Positions 33,969 through 43,887 of a DNA stretch of 64,000 nt are shown one piece after another. The stretch comes from Sphingomonas sp. ERG5. Its GTDB lineage: Bacteria; Pseudomonadota; Alphaproteobacteria; Sphingomonadales; Sphingomonadaceae. Position numbers and translations under genes: made by a program. The stretch lies in NCBI RefSeq assembly GCF_000803065.1, contig NZ_JSXI01000026.1, positions 1-64,000 on the forward strand, given 5' to 3'. The notes under the pieces were generated by a model. The model was not told the DNA's origin. It did no database searches and worked only from the letters and a program-made list of their open reading frames with translations. Positions within the stretch are counted from its first letter, which is position 1. The number at the start of each line of letters is the position of its first letter.

Positions 33969-34279
33969 TGATCCATATCCTTCAGCAAGACTTTGAGCGC
34001 GTCGATGCGCGCGGGCCAATAGGCGCGATACTTTGCCAGCCATCCGGCGATGAGCGCCAAACCTTCCGGATCGACCTCGTAGTTCACAAAGCGCCCCTGT
34101 CGCTCCTCCCGCACCAGTCCCGCGCTGCGCAGAACCGAGAGGTGCTGCGACATGGCAGGCTGACTGATCTTCATGCCATCGCGCAAAGCACTGGCATTCA
34201 TGCTGCCGGTCGCCAGCTTCTCGAAGATTGCGTGGCGGGTGGGGTCAGCCAAAGCCTTGAAGATGTGGTTCTCTAACAC
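33965..34279 (-). CDS. ArsR-family winged-helix repressor
   Basis: This 104-residue regulator has the ArsR helix-turn-helix: FKALADPTRHAIFEKLATG, then MKISQPAMSQHLSVLRSAGLVREERQGRFVNYEV. It lacks the CXC metal-binding pair of true arsenic sensors, so the signal is probably not a thiophilic metal. It starts the two-gene operon with the SRPBCC protein and most likely represses it. Confidence 0.9.
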   Translation of the reverse strand: MLENHIFKALADPTRHAIFEKLATGSMNASALRDGMKISQPAMSQHLSVLRSAGLVREERQGRFVNYEVDPEGLALIAGWLAKYRAYWPARIDALKVLLKDMDQ

Positions 34280-34387
34280 GCCAACACATAAGCACAGACT
34301 TATCTGATTCGCAAGCTTCGGAATGAAGGCGGGAATTACGGGGAGTTATGCCGGGAGCTTCGGGGACAGTCACCGATATTCACCCGA

Positions 34388-34750
34388 TCAACGCGTCGCC
34401 CCGAATGCCTGCCAGCCCACAAAAGCGAGGAACGGCAATCCGGCCAGATCAGCCAGGGCAATGCTGCGTAGCGCCGGGGGTGAGCCGCTTGCCCAATAGA
34501 GCCACAGGAAGGAAAGCATGCTGACGCCGACCGCCACTGTGGCGAGCGGGCGCGTTTCAGGCCGGACGATGGACCAGACGCACATCACGCAAATGACGAG
34601 AAACAGCGCGGCCCGATGTTGAAGCAGCAGAAATAGCGGCGATGCCGCATCAACATGGTATATTTTCGAGATCAGCACGGGGCGAAACAGTGCGAGCGCG
34701 GGTATGCTGTGAATTGCCAGCAAGATGCCCCAGCAGATTTTCGTGATCAT
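34388..34750 (-). CDS. Small integral membrane protein
   Basis: ATG 34750 with GGAGAGGAGC upstream gives 120 residues and about four transmembrane helices (ICWGILLAIHSIPALALF, AALFLVICVMCVWSIV, LATVAVGVSMLSFLWLYW, LADLAGLPFLAFVGW). Similar four-helix proteins are common hypothetical inner-membrane proteins; I assign no function. A REP-like unit lies just upstream. Confidence 0.7.
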   Translation of the reverse strand: MITKICWGILLAIHSIPALALFRPVLISKIYHVDAASPLFLLLQHRAALFLVICVMCVWSIVRPETRPLATVAVGVSMLSFLWLYWASGSPPALRSIALADLAGLPFLAFVGWQAFGATR

Positions 34751-34883
34751 GCTCCTCTCCCGCAGCAAAGAAGGACGGGGCTTCGACACGCTCAGCCCGA
34801 ACGGGGCGAGGTGATGCCACCCAATCCAATATCAGCTTTGCGGGCGAGGCTTCTCCATCACATCGCCACCAACGCCCGCCCCT

Positions 34884-36707
<1,824 letters not shown>

Positions 36708-36737
36708 TCGACTGTCTCCACTCCGCCATCTGGCGGG

Positions 36738-38093
36738 TTATTTCTTCGCGGCCTTCTTCGCCGTCATCGCATCGCGAAAGCGCTTCGCCCAGCCGGCGCG
36801 CGCTTCCTGCGTGCCGCGCGCCACGACCAGCGCGTCGGCCTCGACATCCTTGGTCACCACCGAGCCTGCGCCGATAATCGCGCCGGCGCCGATATTGACT
36901 GGTGCGACCAGGGCGCTGTTCGAGCCGATGAACGCGCCCGCGCCGATCACGGTCCTGTATTTGAAATAGCCGTCATAATTGCAGGTGATGGTGCCCGCGC
37001 CGATATTGGCGCCGGCGCCGATTTCCGCATCGCCGAGATAGGTCAGATGATTGGCCTTGGCGCCGGGGCCGAGAATGGCCTTTTTCATTTCGACGAAATT
37101 GCCGATCTTGGACTTTTCACCCAGCACCGCGCCGGGGCGCAGGCGAGCGAACGGGCCGACCTCCGCCTTCGCGCCGATCGTCGCGCCCTCGATATGGCTG
37201 AAGGCGTGGATCACCGCGCCGTCGCCGACCGTCACGCCCGGGCCGAAGAAGACATTGGGTTCGATCACGACATCGCGGCCGAGTTTCGTATCATAGGCGA
37301 ACCACACCGACTCCGGCGCGATCAGGCTGACGCCATCGGCCATGGCCAGGTCGCGGCGCTTCGCCTGCCAGCGCGCCTCGGCATAAGCGAGCTCGCCGCG
37401 GCTGTTGATGCCGATCACCTCATCGGCGTCGGTCTCGATCACGATCGCGCGGTCGCCATCGGCCAGCGCGAGCATGACGATGTCGGGCAGATAATATTCG
37501 CCCGCCGCATTGTCGTTGCCGACGCGTTCGAGCAGCGGCCAGAGATCGGCGGCGCGCACCGCGGTGACGCCGGAATTGCACAGGTCGACCGCGCGCTCGG
37601 CCTGGGTCGCGTCCTTATATTCGACCATCTTGGCGATCGATCCGTCGGGACGCGCGATGATCCGCCCATAAGCCTTGGGATCGTCGGGGCGGAAACCGAG
37701 CATCACGACGCGCGGCGCATCGGGCGCATCGAGGCGCGTGGCGAGGCGGACGATCGTCGCCGCATCGAGAAAGGGCGTGTCGCCGAAACAGACGATCGCG
37801 GTGCCGTCGAACCCGGCAAGCGCATCCTGCGCTTGCAGCGCGGCGTGCGCGGTGCCGAGCTGTTCGGCCTGCAGCGCCAGCGTTACCGGGTGGCCGGTGA
37901 CCGCAGCCTCAAGCTGCTCGCGGCCCGCGCCCGCCACCACCACGCTGCGGGTGGTACCGGCGCGCTCGAAACTGTCGATCAGTTGCAGCAGCATCGGGCG
38001 CCCGGCGATCGGGTGCAGCACCTTGTGCAGGTCGGATTTCATGCGGGTGCCCTTGCCCGCGGCAAGGATGATCGCGGCGATTGGCTGGGTCAT
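36738..38093 (-). CDS. glmU: Bifunctional GlcNAc-1-P uridyltransferase/GlcN-1-P acetyltransferase
   Basis: ATG 38093 (AGGGGAC upstream) gives 451 residues. The N-terminal pyrophosphorylase has AIILAAGKGTRMKSDLHKVL, and the C-terminal half is a left-handed beta-helix of hexapeptide repeats ending in IGAGSVVTKDVEADALVVARG. It makes UDP-GlcNAc from GlcN-1-P, feeding peptidoglycan and lipid A. It is the first gene of the glmUS operon and is divergent from the HAD phosphatase with 62 bases between starts. Confidence 0.97.
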   Translation of the reverse strand: MTQPIAAIILAAGKGTRMKSDLHKVLHPIAGRPMLLQLIDSFERAGTTRSVVVAGAGREQLEAAVTGHPVTLALQAEQLGTAHAALQAQDALAGFDGTAIVCFGDTPFLDAATIVRLATRLDAPDAPRVVMLGFRPDDPKAYGRIIARPDGSIAKMVEYKDATQAERAVDLCNSGVTAVRAADLWPLLERVGNDNAAGEYYLPDIVMLALADGDRAIVIETDADEVIGINSRGELAYAEARWQAKRRDLAMADGVSLIAPESVWFAYDTKLGRDVVIEPNVFFGPGVTVGDGAVIHAFSHIEGATIGAKAEVGPFARLRPGAVLGEKSKIGNFVEMKKAILGPGAKANHLTYLGDAEIGAGANIGAGTITCNYDGYFKYRTVIGAGAFIGSNSALVAPVNIGAGAIIGAGSVVTKDVEADALVVARGTQEARAGWAKRFRDAMTAKKAAKK

Positions 38094-38155
38094 GTCCCCT
38101 GCCCTGCCACGACAATATTGCCTTTTCCAGAGCGATGCTGTCTGGCGCGGCATTC

Positions 38156-38842
38156 ATGACGAAGATTTCATTCGATATCGTCGGTTTCGACCTCGACGGC
38201 ACTTTCCTCGACACCAGCGGCGATCTTGCCGCAAGCGTCAATTACGCGCTTGGCCTGGCGGGCCGCCCCTTGCTCACGGTCGAGCAGGTCAAGCCGATGA
38301 TCGGTGGCGGGGGAAAGCATATGCTCACCCTCGCCATGGAGGCGACCGGCGGCTGCGAACCGGAGGAATTGAATCGGCTCCACCCGCTCATGCTCGATTA
38401 TTACGAGACCCATATTTCGGTTCACACCCTGCCGTTCCCCGGCGCGGTCGCGGCGCTCGGCCAGCTCGATGCGCCGGGTGTGAAGAGCGCGATCGTCACC
38501 AACAAGCGCGAAAGCTTCGCGCGAAAACTGCTCACCGAGCTCGACCTGATCAACCGCTTCGCCACGCTGATCGGTGGCGACACGATGGACAGGATCATGG
38601 GGGGCAAGGGCTTCTCCAAACCGCATCGCGCCCCGATCGACGAGATGATCCGCCGCTGCGGTGGCGGCCGGGCGGCATTTGTCGGCGATTCGATCTATGA
38701 CATCATGGCAGCGAAGAATGCCGGCATTCCGAACATCGCGGTCAGTTTCGGTTTCCTGATGCAGCCGGTCGAGGAGCTTGAGGCCGATATCGTGATCGAC
38801 CGCTATGACGAATTGATTCCGGCGCTGCGCCGCCTGGGCTGA
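38156..38842 (+). CDS. gph: HAD-family phosphoglycolate phosphatase-like
   Basis: This 228-residue protein has the HAD motifs: I VGFDLDGTFLDTSGDL (nucleophile and general-acid Asp), II AIVTNKRE, III Lys in GFSKPHRAPID, and IV FVGDSIYDIMAAKNAG. The helical cap after motif I fits phosphoglycolate phosphatase, which removes 2-phosphoglycolate formed during DNA repair. It is divergent from glmU. Confidence 0.88.
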   Translation: MTKISFDIVGFDLDGTFLDTSGDLAASVNYALGLAGRPLLTVEQVKPMIGGGGKHMLTLAMEATGGCEPEELNRLHPLMLDYYETHISVHTLPFPGAVAALGQLDAPGVKSAIVTNKRESFARKLLTELDLINRFATLIGGDTMDRIMGGKGFSKPHRAPIDEMIRRCGGGRAAFVGDSIYDIMAAKNAGIPNIAVSFGFLMQPVEELEADIVIDRYDELIPALRRLG

Positions 38843-38952
38843 TTCTCGCGGCACTTTTTCCCCGCTGCCACGTTACCCCGACCGATCGACCGCGCACCGG
38901 GCCGCAACCGGCTTCGCGCGACGGTCGGGGAACCACGTAAAAGGGAGATACA

Positions 38953-39018
38953 ATGAACGATCGCACGCTGAAACGGACCCGGACGGGCACGGTCACTTCG
39001 TTCGCAGGGGCCGCATAA
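38953..39018 (+). CDS. 21-residue leader-like ORF coupled to the next gene
   Basis: ATG 38953 is preceded by AAAGGGAGATACA, a strong ribosome site. The frame reads MNDRTLKRTRTGTVTSFAGA plus a final Ala and stops with TAA whose last base is the A of the next ATG (TAATG). This is a clean translational coupling. It may be a leader peptide, or a tiny protein in its own right. The next gene has no other good ribosome site of its own. Confidence 0.55.
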   Translation: MNDRTLKRTRTGTVTSFAGAA

Positions 39019-39590
39019 TGCCCAACAACACCAAATGGATCGTCCTGACGGTCATCGCCGCGTTCGTCGGCGTTTTCCTGGGGCCCGTGCTGATGCGCAG
39101 CCTGCCGGACGGCATCGGCGGGTTGCTGATGATCGTGATCCTTGTCGGGGCGGTCGGCTACATCATCTACCTGCTCTCGGCCAACAAGGTCGGCAAAGCC
39201 GCCGATCCGGCCATGGCGGGCAATGCCCGTGCGCTGGTTCCGGCACCGGGCAAGGCGCGCATCTATGTCGTCCGGCGCGGCTTCATGGGCGGCCTGGCCG
39301 GCATGAAGGTGGAGATTGCCGGCGTGGCGTCAGGGCAGATCCGCATGAACCAGTTCGTGATGGCCGAGGTCACACCCGGCACCTACAGCGTCGAGACGGC
39401 CATGGCCCGCAACGGCATGAAGCCGTCGAATTCCGATTCCAGCCTGACTCTCGCCGAGGGTGAGGTCGCGGTGTTGAAGGTCGGGCTGGAAGTCCGCGCC
39501 ACGCATGCCGTCACCGTGCAGCAGCGGCTCCAGGCCGGCGCAGCGCGGTCCGAGATCGCCAGCGCGAAGATGGTGCAGTGGACCAACTGA
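39018..39590 (+). CDS. Hypothetical protein with two N-terminal membrane helices
   Basis: This 190-residue protein has two hydrophobic helices (IVLTVIAAFVGVFLGPVLM; GGLLMIVILVGAVGYIIYLL), then a soluble beta-rich domain (about 75-180; KARIYVVRRGFMGGLAGMKVEI, VMAEVTPGTYSVETAMA). The domain has the look of DUF2846-type proteins that carry a PEGA-like or Ig-like fold. It is translated from the TAATG junction. Function is unknown. Confidence 0.75.
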   Translation: MPNNTKWIVLTVIAAFVGVFLGPVLMRSLPDGIGGLLMIVILVGAVGYIIYLLSANKVGKAADPAMAGNARALVPAPGKARIYVVRRGFMGGLAGMKVEIAGVASGQIRMNQFVMAEVTPGTYSVETAMARNGMKPSNSDSSLTLAEGEVAVLKVGLEVRATHAVTVQQRLQAGAARSEIASAKMVQWTN

Positions 39591-39609
39591 GCTGATCGGC
39601 ATTCAGGGT

Positions 39610-39647
39610 CCGTACTCGACGTCCGTCAGGGTCGACTTCGAGTACGG
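39610..39647. terminator. Hairpin between converging genes
   Basis: CCGTACTCGA (39610-39619) and TCGAGTACGG (39638-39647) are exact inverted copies with an 18-base loop. It lies 20 bases after the stop of the upstream gene and just beyond the stop of the converging gene. There is no long T-run. Confidence 0.6.
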
Positions 39648-39666
39648 GCCCACCCGCCGGTGATGG

Positions 39667-40080
39667 TCAATTGAGGACCAGCGCCTCGGAATTGATATTA
39701 TAGCCCGCAAGGCTGACAGTCTTGTCCGCGACCTGAAACACAAAGGTTTCCGCAGCATCGCCGCGTTCATACTTCGTGGCATAGCCAAGCGTCAGGGTGT
39801 GGCCGCCGCCATTATATTGCTCGTTCCAACTTTGCCGAACCGACTGTTTCGTCGCGCCGAGCTTGCGATGGACCGCGGACAGCAGCGCAACGAGTTTGGT
39901 GGCGTCCCCGCCGGTCGCCGATTTCATCTCGCTGCCCGACTGATCATAGATTTGCTGGAATTGCCCGCGATCCAGCATCGCGTGGAATTTGACCACGGCC
40001 TTTTCCGCGACCGGCACAGTGTCGCCCAGCGAACAGGACGACAGACCAATCAGGGCCAGAGCAGCCATTGCGCGCTTCAT
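39667..40080 (-). CDS. DUF4019-like lipoprotein
   Basis: This 137-residue protein has a lipoprotein signal: MKRAMAALALIGLSSCSLGD, with Cys16 as the lipidation site. The mature part (AVVKFHAMLDRGQFQQIYDQ, VALLSAVHRKLGATKQ, LTLGYATKYERGDAAETFVF) matches the DUF4019 pattern of small periplasmic alpha-beta proteins. Function is unknown. It is divergent from the MarR-GNAT gene. Confidence 0.75.
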   Translation of the reverse strand: MKRAMAALALIGLSSCSLGDTVPVAEKAVVKFHAMLDRGQFQQIYDQSGSEMKSATGGDATKLVALLSAVHRKLGATKQSVRQSWNEQYNGGGHTLTLGYATKYERGDAAETFVFQVADKTVSLAGYNINSEALVLN

Positions 40081-40195
40081 GCCATATCCTTTTCGAGTCG
40101 CAGGCCAAGCTTGCCGGATCGGCGCCTATCACACAACGGCGCACCCGGGATTGGCCGGGCGCAATGCGCACGCTGGACATCGCAATCGAAATATA

Positions 40196-40209
40196 CATAA
40201 TCAGTTATG
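40196..40209. promoter_or_regulatory. CATAA-N4-TTATG palindrome, candidate MarR operator
   Basis: CATAATCAGTTATG is a perfect dyad lying about 20 bases before the start codon of the MarR-type gene and about 120 bases upstream of the divergent lipoprotein gene. MarR regulators commonly bind such AT-rich dyads in their own promoters. Confidence 0.45.
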
Positions 40210-40227
40210 ATAATTCGGGAGACCAGG

Positions 40228-41232
40228 ATGGACGTCGTCAGCGAAAGGCCGCTTCTCTTTCTCGGCAGCCGCCTCAAACGGCTGGCGGAGCAGATGCAGA
40301 ACGATGTCACCCTGTTCAGCCAGCGGGCAGGAATCGCGATCCTGCCCGGCCAATATCCACTGCTCGTCACGCTTGGCGATCATGGCCCGCAGACGGTCGG
40401 CGAACTCGCCCGGGCGATGCGGATGAGCCAGCCGGCGATTACGCAGAATCTGCGCAAGCTCGTGACGACCGGCTATATCGAGATCAGCCATGACGATGCG
40501 GACAAGCGAACGCGGACGGTGTCGCTGACGCCTGCCGGCGAAGCGGCGCTGGCATTGTCGGAGCGGATGGTCTGGCCATCGGTCAAGGCGGCGGTAAGCG
40601 AAGTCATTGACGGGCTTTCCGGCTCGCTGCTCGACCAGCTTTCCACGATCGAAAAGCGGCTGTCGGATCAGCCGCTGAACAGCAGGGCCGCCGCGATCGC
40701 CGCGCCGAAACTCGTCGTCGCCCGCGACACGGACGTGCCGGCGATCGTCGCGCTGATGAATGCGGCGTATCGCGGCACGGATGCCGATGCCGGCTGGAAC
40801 ACCGAAGCGGGCTATATCGATGGCACCCGGACCAGCGAGCCGTTCCTTCGCCAGGAGATTTCCGAAAAGCCGCATGCCACGCTGCTGCTCTGGCGGCATG
40901 ACGCGGATGACAGGCTGAAGGGGTGCGTCTGGCTCGAGCCATTGGGCGATAATCGCTGGTATCTGGGGTCGCTGACCGTTGATCCCCTGGCGCAGAATGG
41001 CGGTTCGGGCCGGCGCCTGCTTGCCGCCGCCGAGCATTGGGTGCGCGAGCGCCAGGGCACGGAGGTCAGGATGTCGGTGGTCAACGTCCGTGACGGGCTG
41101 CTCGCCTGGTATGCGCGCCGTGGCTATGCGCTGACCGGCGAAACCGCGCCCTTCCCTTATGGCGACGACCGTTTCGGCATTCCCCGGCGCGACGATCTGC
41201 ACTTCGTGATCCTGAACAAGCGGTTCGCCTGA
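40228..41232 (+). CDS. Fused MarR-type regulator and GNAT acetyltransferase
   Basis: ATG 40228 is chosen because GGGAG precedes it by 7 bases; the ATG at 40207 lies in the palindrome and has no ribosome site. The 334-residue protein has a winged-helix MarR domain (about 1-150, QTVGELARAMRMSQPAITQNLRKL, then DKRTRTVSLTPAG wing) and a GNAT domain (about 160-334; LVVARDTDVPAIVALMNAAY, LTVDPLAQNGGSGRRLLAAAE acetyl-CoA loop). Such fusions are known and may sense an amine and acetylate it, but the substrate is not predictable. Confidence 0.9.
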   Translation: MDVVSERPLLFLGSRLKRLAEQMQNDVTLFSQRAGIAILPGQYPLLVTLGDHGPQTVGELARAMRMSQPAITQNLRKLVTTGYIEISHDDADKRTRTVSLTPAGEAALALSERMVWPSVKAAVSEVIDGLSGSLLDQLSTIEKRLSDQPLNSRAAAIAAPKLVVARDTDVPAIVALMNAAYRGTDADAGWNTEAGYIDGTRTSEPFLRQEISEKPHATLLLWRHDADDRLKGCVWLEPLGDNRWYLGSLTVDPLAQNGGSGRRLLAAAEHWVRERQGTEVRMSVVNVRDGLLAWYARRGYALTGETAPFPYGDDRFGIPRRDDLHFVILNKRFA

Positions 41233-41253
41233 CCGGACCTTGTGGCCCGGACC

Positions 41254-42267
41254 TTATGGTGATGCGGGCCCCGCCCCGCCCTTGCGCCATTTGGTCCAGA
41301 GATGCCGGGCGAGCATTGCCGGCGGCATGCGCAGCCAATGCGAGCGGATGTAGAAGCCAAGCCGGGTGACCGGCCGGATCGGCCAGCCCCAGCCATCGCG
41401 CGCCGTGACACGGCGGAGGTAGAGCCGGTCGGCCAGCTTCAGCCTTGCGCCATCACCATAAAGCGCGGCGGCGAGGCGCAGCGCGCGCGCCACTTCCCGG
41501 ACCAGCCCGTGATGCGCGGCACGGCCAGCCAGGCCGTCGGTGCCGAATTGCGCGACCAGGCAATGCACATCCCACAGATTGCGCATGCCGCCGGCCAGAT
41601 CGCCATCGGCGAACAGATGCGCGGCGGCATGCACCAGCAGGTCGTTGGGCAACAGCATATGCACACCCGGCTCCGCCTCGACACGCGCGGCCAGCAGGGC
41701 GCCGGCATCGGGCGTGATCCGCGCGGTCAGCGGCAGGATGGTGTGATGCACATCGATCATCCGGTCGCGCTCGCGGTGGATCAGCGGTGGCAGCTCATGC
41801 ATCCAGCGGCGGTAATAGTCGTCGTCATAAGGGTCGGGCTTGACCCATTCCCATCTCGCCGCGAGCAGCGCCGCCTCGACCGCGTCGATTCGCGCCTTCG
41901 GTACCAATATGTCGAGATCGCCGATCGAGCGCCCCTGTCCGGCATCGAGACCCGCCGCGACGAACGCCGTTCCTTTCAGCACCACCAGCGGCTCGCCGAT
42001 CGCCGCCAGCACGCGACGCGCCATTTCCGCTTCCCACAGCGCGACGATGCGGCCCTGTTCGGCGGAGGCGCGCGCGTCTTCGAGGATGCGTGCGACCGAC
42101 CCGGGCACCGGCACGCCATCGAGGCGATGCGCCAGCGTCCCGATCAACTGCTCCGCCCGCGCAATAGCGAGCAGATCGGTCCAGCCCGTCGCGTCGAGCG
42201 CGCGCATATTGCCCGGCGTGCGCAAGGCGCGCGCCAGAAGCCAGCCGTCGTTCACTGTCCGGCCCAT
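41254..42267 (-). CDS. Nucleotidyltransferase-family protein of the HPr-rel-A operon
   Basis: This 337-residue protein has the polymerase-beta-type core of the large uncharacterised nucleotidyltransferase family: LVVLKGTAFVAAGLD, then GRSIGDLDILVPKA with the metal-binding DxD, and IDVHHTILPLT. Helical regions follow (NDLLVHAAAHLFADG). It overlaps the kinase gene by 16 bases and is last in the operon. Proteins of this family accompany HprK-like kinases and PqqD-like proteins both here and in some lasso-peptide clusters. The reaction (nucleotidyl transfer to a peptide or sugar) is inferred only. Confidence 0.8.
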   Translation of the reverse strand: MGRTVNDGWLLARALRTPGNMRALDATGWTDLLAIARAEQLIGTLAHRLDGVPVPGSVARILEDARASAEQGRIVALWEAEMARRVLAAIGEPLVVLKGTAFVAAGLDAGQGRSIGDLDILVPKARIDAVEAALLAARWEWVKPDPYDDDYYRRWMHELPPLIHRERDRMIDVHHTILPLTARITPDAGALLAARVEAEPGVHMLLPNDLLVHAAAHLFADGDLAGGMRNLWDVHCLVAQFGTDGLAGRAAHHGLVREVARALRLAAALYGDGARLKLADRLYLRRVTARDGWGWPIRPVTRLGFYIRSHWLRMPPAMLARHLWTKWRKGGAGPASP

Positions 42268-43112
42268 GCGGCTTCGACTTGCGCCAATGCGCTGTCGGTA
42301 TCGGGATAGTCGATCGCAAGCGCGGGAATCGATTTCACCAGCCGGGTCAGCGCGGTGAAGCCGCGTTCACCGATCGCGACATAGTTGGTCGAGGCCTGAG
42401 TCAGGCGCACGAACACTTCGCTCTGCGCCACCGCGCGCGTCGCCGCATCAAAACCGAAGCTTGGAAAAAGCAGCAGCGCGGGCGTGGCCGGGATTTTCAT
42501 CGCCGCGATGGCATCGGCGCCGGGGACGAGATGGCGGATATCGCCCTTTGGCGTGCCCGGCAGCAGCGGCCCGAAACGCCCCTGCGGCACGGCCTGTTCG
42601 GCGACGCCGATCGCCTGGTTCTTGAGGCTGACCAAGCGGGGAAAGGGATGGACCAGCCCGGTCGCCGGATCGAGCAAGGCGAATTCATCGCCCATCAGCC
42701 GCCAGCCGCGCGCGCCGAGCAGCGCCGCCAGCGTGGATTTGCCCGACCCCGACACGCCGGTCATCATCAATGCGCGCCCGTCGCGTTCGACCACCGAGGC
42801 GTGGAGCAGCAGATAGCGCCGCTGCCCCAGCGCCATTTGCAGGTTCATGCCCATTTCCGCCGCAAGCAGCCCCTGGGCGAGCGGTAGCGGCGCGGCCTCG
42901 GGCAGCACGAAATCGCCGCCGATCATCACTGACGGCCGCACGAAGCGCCGCCACGGCCGTGCCGCGAACAAACGCACGCTATAGTCCGGCACGCCATCGT
43001 ACGGCTGAGGGTAATCGCGATAGAGCTCAGCCAGTTGCCCGATCGGCGCGCGCCAGTCGGAGCCGATGCGAAAGCCGATCGGCCCGATGCGGACGGAAAA
43101 GACGTGCCTCAT
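42252..43112 (-). CDS. HprK-related kinase A
   Basis: ATG 43112 overlaps the PqqD-like stop (ATGA); the protein has 286 residues. It carries a P-loop GVSGSGKST (residues 119-127) and an HPr-kinase-type core (YLLLHASVVERDGRALMMTG, GWRLMGDEFALLDP) but no HprK N-terminal domain. This is the pattern of HprK-related kinase A. Relatives phosphorylate serine in lasso peptides; in this system the substrate is unknown. It is flanked by a PqqD-like protein and a nucleotidyltransferase. Confidence 0.85.
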   Translation of the reverse strand: MRHVFSVRIGPIGFRIGSDWRAPIGQLAELYRDYPQPYDGVPDYSVRLFAARPWRRFVRPSVMIGGDFVLPEAAPLPLAQGLLAAEMGMNLQMALGQRRYLLLHASVVERDGRALMMTGVSGSGKSTLAALLGARGWRLMGDEFALLDPATGLVHPFPRLVSLKNQAIGVAEQAVPQGRFGPLLPGTPKGDIRHLVPGADAIAAMKIPATPALLLFPSFGFDAATRAVAQSEVFVRLTQASTNYVAIGERGFTALTRLVKSIPALAIDYPDTDSALAQVEAAWAGQ

Positions 43113-43384
43113 GCCGCTTCCACCAGCCCCGCCGCAATCAGTTCGTCGAGCCGCGCGGCCAGCGCTTGCTCGTCGCCATCGGCGAGATCGAAATCGGCGG
43201 CTAGCCGCCCGGTCAACGCCGCCAGCGTCAGGCCAGCCTCCCCCAATGCCGCGAGAATCTCGGGCGCGGGCGCGGTCAGCAAATGGGTGATGCCGGAGGC
43301 GCGGTGATAGAAAAGCGTGAAATCGTCGAGCCAGTCGATGCACAAAGTCTCGACGCGCGCCGCGCGAAACAAAATCTCGGCCAA
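43109..43384 (-). CDS. PqqD-like peptide-binding protein (HPr-rel-A system)
   Basis: This 91-residue winged-helix protein of the PqqD/RRE type has DDFTLFYHRASGITHLLTAPAP, then a helical part and LDELIAAGLVEA at the end. PqqD-like proteins bind leader peptides and present them to modifying enzymes. It lies 2 bases after the secreted protein's stop and overlaps the kinase by 4 bases, so all are made together. It fits the family annotated as PqqD peptide chaperone of the HPr-rel-A system. Confidence 0.8.
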   Translation of the reverse strand: MAEILFRAARVETLCIDWLDDFTLFYHRASGITHLLTAPAPEILAALGEAGLTLAALTGRLAADFDLADGDEQALAARLDELIAAGLVEAA

Positions 43385-43386
43385 GG

Positions 43387-43791
43387 TCAGCCGCGCGGCA
43401 TCTGCAACGACGCGAAGCAGGTAAAGCCGCTGGTGCCCGATTGCAGCCGGCGGATATAATTGGTGTAGGCGCGGCTGCGCTCATAATCGACGCCGGGCAG
43501 CTGACCGCCGGACAATGCCTGCTTGACCTCCTGGCCCTTGAACGGCCGGGTTGCCGGGGCGAACGCGCCCGGCGTGCCCGAGGGCACCAGGGTGCCATCG
43601 GCGGCGATATAGCTGCCGCGGCGACTGGGATCGGGCACCGGAATCTCGCAGGTCAGGATCGACGCCTGAGTCTGTGCCAGAGCGGGACGGATCGAAATGA
43701 TTGCCGAAGCACCGACCGCGCCGAGCATCAGCGCACGACGGCGGGTCGTACCCTCCGGCGGCAGCTCGGCTTCAGGTGTATCGTCGCTCAT
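43387..43791 (-). CDS. Tat-signal small protein heading the HPr-rel-A operon
   Basis: This 134-residue protein has an N-terminal acidic stretch (MSDDTPEAELPPEG), then TTRRRALMLGAVGASAIISI with twin arginines, a hydrophobic run and ALAQ cleavage site. The mature part is rich in Gly, Ser and Pro (DPSRRGSYIAADGTLVPSG) and ends SGTSGFTCFASLQMPRG. I recognise no family. As first gene in a tight operon with a PqqD-like binder, a kinase and a nucleotidyltransferase, it is a candidate substrate for modification. That idea is inference; it may simply be a secreted accessory protein. Confidence 0.65.
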   Translation of the reverse strand: MSDDTPEAELPPEGTTRRRALMLGAVGASAIISIRPALAQTQASILTCEIPVPDPSRRGSYIAADGTLVPSGTPGAFAPATRPFKGQEVKQALSGGQLPGVDYERSRAYTNYIRRLQSGTSGFTCFASLQMPRG

Positions 43792-43887
43792 CGCCCGTCC
43801 TTTATGCGCTCTTAGCCCTTTCATATTCGTGAAACACTGGCAAGCGGGCCTATCCGGGTTAAGTACGATTGCGCTACAGGCCTTGTG

